A DNA stretch of 10,888 nucleotides. Source: Christensenella sp964592155. GTDB lineage: Bacteria; Bacillota; Clostridia; Christensenellales; Christensenellaceae. Where the stretch lies: positions 1-10,888 of the forward strand of contig CAZQDA010000089.1 of NCBI GenBank assembly GCA_964592155.1. The letters are read 5' to 3'. Made by a program: the position numbers and the translations under genes. Below, piece after piece: positions 6,545 through 10,888 of this stretch. The notes under the pieces are model-generated. The model was not told the DNA's origin and did not search any database. It saw only the letters and a list, made by a program, of their open reading frames with translations. The number at the start of each line of letters is the position of its first letter. Positions within the stretch are counted from its first letter, which is position 1.

Positions 6545-7929
6545 TATTCTTTCTCCTCCTGTTTCTTTACATACTGGATCCGCCAAATTTTCTGCGTTTG
6601 CGCCGTCACCTTCACGTCGTCGCTGACCGTAAGCCCCACCGCCCATAATACGCGGTTTCCGTCCGTCAGCAGAGGCGTTTTTTCACGCTCCTCGCGCGGC
6701 AGTTTTTTATCGATAAAATAATCCTTCAGCTTCTTTGTGCCGCCGCTTCCGAGCGGATGGATGATATCGCCTGAATACCGTGTGCGCAACACAATCCGCC
6801 CCGGCAGCTTATCCGCATCCATATAGGCAGTCCATTCGTCCCTGTTGGAATAATCGCACTGCCGGACAATGCTGCATATAATCTCGTCCCCGTTTGGCAA
6901 TTCATTCTTCGCAAAAAGATCGAACTCCTGCCGGAAACTGTAATCTACGCGCCGCGCCGAAAAACGAATGACGAGCAGCCCATATTCGACCTCCGCGCAT
7001 AAATCATTGGACAGATTGACGCGCGTTCCTGTTCTTCCGCTTTTTGCAAGCCGCATCACACTGCGGATGTGTACATTTTCAATATCCTGCGTGATGTGAA
7101 GTCTCAGGCACGCGAGCTTTAAGATTCTGTATTCCACCGCCGGATCAAGATCAAGGAACGTCTCCAGATCGATCATCACTTTATCATCTTTTTTGGATGC
7201 GCACGTTTTATATGCCTCAACCGCCATCCTCATGATAAAATCCGAATCTTCTTCCGCAATCTGGCTCAAGCGATTTAGTGCGCCCGCCACATCCGGATTG
7301 ACCTTTTCCCTGATTTGCGCGAGCAGCATATTGCGGACATAATTGCGCGTATATTCCGTATTCCGGTTCGTCCGGTCTTCCACATAAGGAATCTCCCGCT
7401 GCTCTAAATACTGCATAATTTCTTGGCGGGTCACACAGAGCAGGGGTCTTACAAAAAAACCTTTTTTCGCGTGAATCCCCTTTAGCCCGTCGGTTCCGCT
7501 GCCACGCAGGATGTGCATGAGCACGCTTTCTGCGTTGTCGTCCAAATGATGCCCCGTCGCGATAACATCTACCTCGCCGCTTTCCACAAGTCCTGAGAAA
7601 AATGTCTCTCTTGCGCGTTTGGCAGCCGTTTCACGCCCGACGCCCCATTCCTTTGCCAAGGATGGCACATCCGCCGCACCCATATAAAACGGTATTCTGT
7701 GCCGCTCACACCATTGGCTCACAAAATCGGCATCATCGAGGGATTCCTGCCCCCTGATGCCGTGTTCAAAATGGATACACATAACAGAGCAGGAAAAAAG
7801 CGGCGCAAAGGAACATAAGCACGACAGCAGCGCCATAGAATCCGGCCCGCCGGAAACGGCTACGCCTATTGTCTGCTCTGGCTTCAGCAACTCATTTTCT
7901 TTTATAAATTCCCCTACTCGCTTCTCCAT
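6544..7929 (-). CDS. tilS: tRNA(Ile)-lysidine synthetase
   Basis: TilS attaches lysine to C34 of the CAU-anticodon isoleucine tRNA, using ATP, so that the tRNA reads AUA and is charged with Ile. It is essential in most bacteria. The 461-residue protein has the N-type ATP pyrophosphatase P-loop SGGPDS (26-31), HFEHGIRG (53-60), GHHLDDNAES (126-135), RGSGTDGL (142-149), and RPLL (161-164), followed by the RTN...NYVRN segment near 186-200. The distal C-terminal TilS domain includes HPLGSGGTKKLKDYF and GNRVLWAVG, so the enzyme is full length. The ATG at 7929 has only a weak AGGGA ten bases upstream. It leads the tilS-hpt-ftsH cluster and shares its last base with the hpt start. Confidence 0.97.
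   Translation of the reverse strand: MEKRVGEFIKENELLKPEQTIGVAVSGGPDSMALLSCLCSFAPLFSCSVMCIHFEHGIRGQESLDDADFVSQWCERHRIPFYMGAADVPSLAKEWGVGRETAAKRARETFFSGLVESGEVDVIATGHHLDDNAESVLMHILRGSGTDGLKGIHAKKGFFVRPLLCVTRQEIMQYLEQREIPYVEDRTNRNTEYTRNYVRNMLLAQIREKVNPDVAGALNRLSQIAEEDSDFIMRMAVEAYKTCASKKDDKVMIDLETFLDLDPAVEYRILKLACLRLHITQDIENVHIRSVMRLAKSGRTGTRVNLSNDLCAEVEYGLLVIRFSARRVDYSFRQEFDLFAKNELPNGDEIICSIVRQCDYSNRDEWTAYMDADKLPGRIVLRTRYSGDIIHPLGSGGTKKLKDYFIDKKLPREEREKTPLLTDGNRVLWAVGLTVSDDVKVTAQTQKIWRIQYVKKQEEKE
6555..6560 (-). promoter_or_regulatory. Ribosome binding site for hpt inside the tilS 3' end
   Basis: AGGAGG lies 10 bases before the hpt ATG and overlaps the last Glu codons of tilS. It decides the hpt start at 6544 over the upstream in-frame extension. 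Confidence 0.8.
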
Positions 7930-7953
7930 ATGAATTTTTTCCCTAGTATATAT

Positions 7954-7980
7954 ATTATACTCAAACTCACCACTTTACAA
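7954..7980 (-). promoter_or_regulatory. Probable promoter of the tilS-hpt-ftsH operon
   Basis: A perfect TATAAT (7954-7959, minus strand) lies 24 bases before the tilS ATG. The best -35 candidate is TTGTAA (7975-7980), with a short 15-base spacer. The -10 box is convincing; the -35 box is not. The 7981-8137 stretch upstream shows nothing else I can assign. Confidence 0.55.
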
Positions 7981-8137
7981 CTGTATTTCATGGGAACCCC
8001 ACATGATTTATTCATTTTATGGAAAGTATAATATGTTTAAATGAACACAACATGAATTATTATAATTTCTCTGAGCGCTGCCTGCCGATTTTTGTAGATT
8101 TTATCAAAGCGCACCGTTTCTCCGCAGATTCCTGCAC

Positions 8138-8172
8138 AAAAAAACAGGCATGCCCGTCAATAGGCACACCTG
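8138..8172 (-). terminator. Rho-independent terminator of the DUF4190 operon
   Basis: Arms 8145-8154 and 8163-8172 form a 10-bp stem with two G-U pairs and an 8-base loop, followed on the minus strand by seven T (8138-8144). It lies 17 bases past the stop of the gene ending at 8190 and separates that operon from tilS. Confidence 0.85.
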
Positions 8173-8189
8173 CATTCTTTTGCGTTTTC

Positions 8190-8765
8190 TTAAAAATACA
8201 TCGGATCATACATCCAGTCGTAATAATTCAATCCTGTCGAAACCATCATCCCCACCATCGCAAACATTACGATCCAGATAATCAGGAAGATAATTCCGAT
8301 GATAAGTGCGATAATGCCACACACGAAGCCCGCTGTCGCAAGCCCTGCCTGATCCGCAGGAAGCCTCTTTTTCCCCATGCTTCCCAAAATAATCGCAATG
8401 ATGCCCATCACAACGGGCAGAATCGGAACCCAAAATGTCACAATGCCAATGATACCGCATACAAGGCCTCCAATCGCAAGACCTTTTCCGCTGTTATCCA
8501 CTGGTGGCTGGCCATATTGCTGCTGGCCATATTGACCGTTTTGCTGCGGCTGACCATATGGCTGCTGCGCATTTGGCTGAGCGTATGGCTGCTGTGCATT
8601 ATCCTGCACCGGCTGGCTATATTGTTGCTGCTGATTTTGCATCGGCTGCGGCTGACCCTGCATGGGCTGCGCTTGCTGCGCCACCGGCTGATCATTTTGC
8701 GCGCCGCAATAAGGACACGCCGCTAAAGTTTCGTCATATTGCTGACGGCATTGTTTACATTCCAT
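8190..8765 (-). CDS. Zinc-ribbon, Gln/Pro/Tyr-rich, DUF4190-like membrane protein (second of a pair)
   Basis: The 191-residue protein has three parts. A short zinc ribbon carries Cys3, Cys6, Cys17 and Cys20 as two CxxC knuckles. Residues 25-92 are a low-complexity linker rich in Gln, Pro, Tyr and Asn. A DUF4190-like membrane domain fills 95-177, with hydrophobic stretches at about 96-130 and 143-177, each opening with a Gly-rich segment that repeats (GGLVCGIIG, AGFVCGIIA). There is no signal peptide, so the ribbon and linker are probably cytosolic. The ATG is preceded by AAGGA at eight bases. It follows its paralogue by 29 bases with no terminator between, so they form an operon. The molecular role of this architecture is unknown; membrane-anchored scaffold or stress sensor are guesses only. 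Confidence 0.93.
   Translation of the reverse strand: MECKQCRQQYDETLAACPYCGAQNDQPVAQQAQPMQGQPQPMQNQQQQYSQPVQDNAQQPYAQPNAQQPYGQPQQNGQYGQQQYGQPPVDNSGKGLAIGGLVCGIIGIVTFWVPILPVVMGIIAIILGSMGKKRLPADQAGLATAGFVCGIIALIIGIIFLIIWIVMFAMVGMMVSTGLNYYDWMYDPMYF
8506..8560 (-). repeat. Linker DNA block shared with the neighbouring paralogue
   Basis: This 55-base block matches 9078-9132 at 49 of 55 positions. It encodes the PYGQPQQNGQYG-type part of the linker. The rest of the two genes is far less similar at the DNA level, so either recent exchange or shared codon-level constraint is likely. Confidence 0.75.
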
Positions 8766-8794
8766 TTGCTTTTTCCTTTCTTTTCTTCACTCAA

Positions 8795-9418
8795 TCAAAT
8801 CCACCACCAGAGGCCTGAACAGGCGATCCCTATGGTGATTGTGACAATGAGCGCGACAATGAAGCCGATAATACCACATACAAATCCTGCTGTCGCCATT
8901 CCGTTTGGCGTTTCTCTTTTCGCGAGAATGAAGAAAATGATTGCCATTGTGTTCAAAACCAGTCCAAAAAACGGTACCCAACATAAAATGAGCCCTAAAA
9001 TTCCACACACAAGCGCTGCAACCGACATTCCCCTTGCATTTGACTGAAGCGGCGCAGGCTGATACTGCTGATATTGCGGCTGGCCATATTGCTGCTGATT
9101 ATATTGACCATTCTGCTGCGGCTGACCATATTGCTGCTGGTCATATTGACCNNNNNNNNNNNNNNNNNNNNNNNNNNNNNNNNNNNNNNNNNNNNNNNNN
9201 NNNNNNNNNNNNNNNNNNNNNNNNNNNNNNNNNNNNNNNNNNNNNNNNNNNCCATATTGCTGCTGGTCATATTGACCATTCTGCTGCGGCTGGCTATATT
9301 GCTGCTGAATATCCGGCTGCGGCTGAACCGGAGGCACATATCCCTGTGTCTGGTTTCCACAATAAGGACACGCTCCTAAATTTCCATCATATTCCTGATG
9401 ACATTTATCACAAATCAT
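8795..9418 (-). CDS. Zinc-ribbon, tandem-repeat linker, DUF4190-like membrane protein (first of a pair), interrupted by an assembly gap
   Basis: This has the same plan as the downstream paralogue. The zinc ribbon has Cys3, Cys6, Cys17 and Cys20. A linker built of the 14-residue unit GQYDQQQYGQPQQN follows. The membrane domain, about 131-205 counted with the gap at its stated length, carries the paired motifs AALVCGILG and AGFVCGIIG and ends in CSGLWWWI. The linker is split by 100 N (9152-9251), so the true protein length is unknown. Both flanks are in the same frame at the stated gap length. ATG at 9418 is preceded by AGGAG at ten bases. It is the first gene of a two-gene operon with a good promoter. 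The Gln/Tyr/Asn composition resembles prion-like or condensate-forming segments; function is not known. Confidence 0.9.
   Translation of the reverse strand: MICDKCHQEYDGNLGACPYCGNQTQGYVPPVQPQPDIQQQYSQPQQNGQYDQQQYXXXXXXXXXXXXXXXXXXXXXXXXXXXXXXXXXXGQYDQQQYGQPQQNGQYNQQQYGQPQYQQYQPAPLQSNARGMSVAALVCGILGLILCWVPFFGLVLNTMAIIFFILAKRETPNGMATAGFVCGIIGFIVALIVTITIGIACSGLWWWI
9084..9308 (-). repeat. 42-base tandem repeat encoding a 14-residue Q/Y/P unit, interrupted by the gap
   Basis: The unit encodes GQYDQQQYGQPQQN. Partial and whole copies are visible on both sides of the N run, with a diverged copy (GQYNQQQYGQPQY) at the membrane-domain end. The copy number cannot be read from this assembly. Confidence 0.85.
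9152..9251. other. Assembly gap of 100 N inside a tandem repeat
   Basis: Exactly 100 N interrupt the coding repeat. The flanks leave a partial Gly codon (GG) on the 5' side and resume at GGT on the other. Filling with the repeat requires 16 + 42k bases, and k = 2 gives 100 exactly. One hundred is also the customary placeholder for a gap of unknown size, so the match may be chance. Confidence 0.97.
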
Positions 9419-9450
9419 GATTTTGTTGCTCCTTTCGTTTGTTCTCTTTA

Positions 9451-9479
9451 TTTATACCATAACGGACACCTTTAATCAA
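9451..9479 (-). promoter_or_regulatory. Promoter of the DUF4190 pair
   Basis: On the minus strand TTGATT (9474-9479) and TATAAA (9451-9456) are 17 bases apart, with TGG before the -10 as an extended element. It lies 33 bases upstream of the first ATG. A 10-base direct repeat (9486-9495 and 9537-9546) lies further upstream and could be a regulator site. Confidence 0.7.
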
Positions 9480-9551
9480 AGGGATATTCTTAACATTTTC
9501 TGACAACCGAAAGTCGAAATCCTTAATTTTCAAACAATTCTTAACACGGTC

Positions 9552-9584
9552 AAAAAAACACAGGCCGGTGAAGAGCCTGTGTTT
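9552..9584 (-). terminator. Rho-independent terminator of the AEC permease gene
   Basis: Arms 9556-9565 and 9575-9584 form a 10-bp stem with a 9-base loop. On the minus strand it ends in seven T (9552-9558). It begins 15 bases past the TAA stop. Confidence 0.88.
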
Positions 9585-9598
9585 CAAAAAAATTCCGG

Positions 9599-10516
9599 TT
9601 ACATTATATTCATAAAGGCCAGCAGCGCTGTGATCACGACCGTGCTCAGCGCGATTGTAATTGAGTTCACCATACTCGACAGCGCAACATTGCCTTTTAA
9701 CTTTTCGGTGAACACAGGCGCCATCGCAGGAATCGGCCCAAACACCAAAATGGCAAGCACCTGCCTTACCTCCAGAGAGAACGGGGCAAAATTATAAATC
9801 AACGCGGCAAGAATTGCCGCAATGCCATACCTGATCAAAAGAATAACCGCCGCGTCTTTCAAATGCTCTTTTTGCAATTGTATTTCAAACATCATCCCTA
9901 CCATGAACATGGCCAGAAAAATATTCGCCGCGCCAATGGTTGATGAGACAGAGATAACAAATTCAGGCAGTTTGATATTCAGCGACACCAGAATGAGCAT
10001 CAGAATATAAACGTCAAACGGAATGGATGCAAACAAGGTTTTGAGCGCTCCCACGATTCCTTTTCCGTCATTTTTCCCCGCAACGCTTTTGACCAGAGCG
10101 TAGGTTGCCCCTGTACACATGATTGAATTTCCCATATCAAACATGCAGGTAATGACAACGCCGGATGGCCCCAAAAAGCTTTGGATGAACGGCAGCGTAT
10201 AGCAGCCGATGTTGTATCCCGCCAGATTGATCATATAAAAAGACTTTTCGTCCCTGCTTTTTCGCAGCTTCACAAGATAGCCGATTGCCGACAGAAGCAG
10301 GTTGCATCCGATTCCAATGACAATCAACCACAAAAGCGACGTATCCATAGTAAAAGTGGCAAAGCTGGCGATAATTGTCGCCGGAAAGGTGACATTGAAA
10401 ACAATCTTCGAAACCAAAACATAATCTTTCGGTTTGAAGAATCCGACCTTTTTTAAAATATAGCCCAGCAGGATAATGCAGATTAATCCAATCGCTTTTC
10501 CCAGAACCTCAGCCAT
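9599..10516 (-). CDS. AEC (auxin efflux carrier) family permease
   Basis: The protein of about 305 residues is almost wholly hydrophobic, with roughly ten membrane helices in two five-helix halves. Family-like signatures are the N-terminal GYILKKVGFF, FNVTFPATI, the Asn/Gly-rich NLAGYNIGCYTLPF, and the C-terminal half with FMVGMMFE and FGPIPAMAPVF, which would line the crossover site. Bacterial members export or take up organic acids such as malate, or other small anions; nothing here fixes the substrate. Two starts are possible. AAAGGA (10525-10530) is two bases from the ATG at 10522 but eight from the ATG at 10516, so I chose 10516; the difference is two residues. It is a single-gene unit with its own promoter and terminator, unrelated in context to its neighbours. 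Confidence 0.93.
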   Translation of the reverse strand: MAEVLGKAIGLICIILLGYILKKVGFFKPKDYVLVSKIVFNVTFPATIIASFATFTMDTSLLWLIVIGIGCNLLLSAIGYLVKLRKSRDEKSFYMINLAGYNIGCYTLPFIQSFLGPSGVVITCMFDMGNSIMCTGATYALVKSVAGKNDGKGIVGALKTLFASIPFDVYILMLILVSLNIKLPEFVISVSSTIGAANIFLAMFMVGMMFEIQLQKEHLKDAAVILLIRYGIAAILAALIYNFAPFSLEVRQVLAILVFGPIPAMAPVFTEKLKGNVALSSMVNSITIALSTVVITALLAFMNIM

Positions 10517-10545
10517 TTCCATGTTCCTTTCTTTTACGCTTTTCT

Positions 10546-10574
10546 ATTATATAACGGCAGTTTTGTACACGCAA
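10546..10574 (-). promoter_or_regulatory. Probable promoter of the AEC permease gene
   Basis: A perfect TATAAT (10546-10551, minus strand) is preceded after 17 bases by TTGCGT (10569-10574), of which only the TTG matches consensus. It lies about 30 bases before the start codon. The rest of 10575-10700 shows no feature I can support. Confidence 0.6.
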
Positions 10575-10699
10575 CGATAAATCGGTCTTTTCCGAAAGCC
10601 GTCATTGTTTTTTTACTTAACTATCCCGCCCCTGCTGCTCAGCAACACTGGCAAAGCAGCTTGTCCGTAGAACCGTTATTTTGCTTCTTTGCGCGGCAC

Positions 10700-10737
10700 A
10701 AAAAATGCGCACAGCCCTCTTCGCTGTGCGCATTTTT
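10700..10737 (-). terminator. Strong terminator behind the right-edge gene
   Basis: Arms 10701-10715 and 10723-10737 give a 15-bp perfect stem with a 7-base loop. T-runs occur on both strands, so it can act in both directions. It begins 28 bases past the stop codon at 10766, which supports that short reading frame being a real gene end. Confidence 0.92.
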
Positions 10738-10765
10738 GATCTTGCCCGTCTCTCTCAGTTTGCTC

Positions 10766-10888
10766 TTACCAAGGCCTGCCCGTGGGGCGCAATTTCTCCA
10801 CAACCCTGCCCGTGTCAGGGTCGAGGGTATATCGGGTGTTGCCATAATCAAACACATAGAGGTTGCCCTCCGCAATGATCATGCCCAC
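10766..10888 (-). CDS. C-terminal 40 residues of a protein cut by the right edge
   Basis: The frame is open from the window edge to TAA at 10766-10768 and ends in RPTGRPW. The visible residues include GNLYVFDYG and TLDPDTGRVVEKL, a pattern of alternating hydrophobic strand, Asp-x-x-Thr-Gly turn and another strand that resembles one blade of a PQQ-like or other beta-propeller. A strong terminator follows at the expected distance, which argues that this is a true gene end and not a chance frame. The family is a guess; too little is present to name it. Confidence 0.75.
   Translation of the reverse strand: MGMIIAEGNLYVFDYGNTRYTLDPDTGRVVEKLRPTGRPW

Noticed and set aside
6545..6646. Upstream in-frame extension of hpt by 34 residues
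   Set aside because: It lies entirely inside the tilS coding region, matches nothing in the family, and AGGAGG points to the ATG at 6544.
8019..8726. 235-codon plus-strand open frame
   Set aside because: It is antisense to the DUF4190 gene and crosses that operon's terminator; the Leu/His-rich end simply mirrors the Gln repeats.
8505..9310. Possible CRISPR or noncoding repeat array
   Set aside because: The repeats are coding, codon-phased (42 bases, 14 residues) and continuous, with no unique spacers.

Overview
The window looks like a chromosomal segment from a Gram-positive, Clostridia-type member of the Bacillota. This rests on the tilS-hpt-ftsH gene order, strong AGGAGG-type ribosome sites, a UUG start on ftsH, and DUF4190/zinc-ribbon membrane proteins. 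A Christensenella-like lineage is only a guess. Every supported gene lies on the minus strand, so the biological order runs from the right end to the left. There are no RNA genes, CRISPR arrays, insertion sequences or phage genes that I can see.

Right to left: (1) 10766-10888, the last 40 codons of a gene cut by the window edge, followed by a strong terminator. (2) 9599-10516, an AEC-family (auxin efflux carrier-like) permease with its own promoter and terminator. (3) 9418-8190, a two-gene operon of paralogous proteins: zinc ribbon, Gln/Tyr/Pro-rich linker, DUF4190 membrane domain. The first gene contains a 100-N assembly gap exactly in its tandem repeats. (4) 7929-3914, tilS, hpt and ftsH, a classic firmicute housekeeping cluster; tilS and hpt share one base. 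(5) 3743-2913, a PHP-domain phosphoesterase behind a hairpin that is a poor terminator, so it may be fed by read-through from ftsH. (6) 2857-1838, a divergent ribose-phosphate pyrophosphokinase with an excellent promoter of its own. (7) 1579-278, an exported P/T/E-rich stalked protein anchored by one C-terminal membrane segment. (8) 1-233, a gene-free AT-rich stretch carrying a near-consensus promoter that fires out of the left edge.

Functional links: tilS modifies the tRNA that reads AUA codons, hpt salvages hypoxanthine/guanine with PRPP, ftsH performs membrane protein quality control, the PHP protein probably removes phosphate from small nucleotides or oligonucleotides, and the Prs-like enzyme would supply PRPP if it is active. 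The accessory interest is in the DUF4190 pair with prion-like linkers, the unusual Prs, and the stalked surface protein. I found no clear defence or mobile system.
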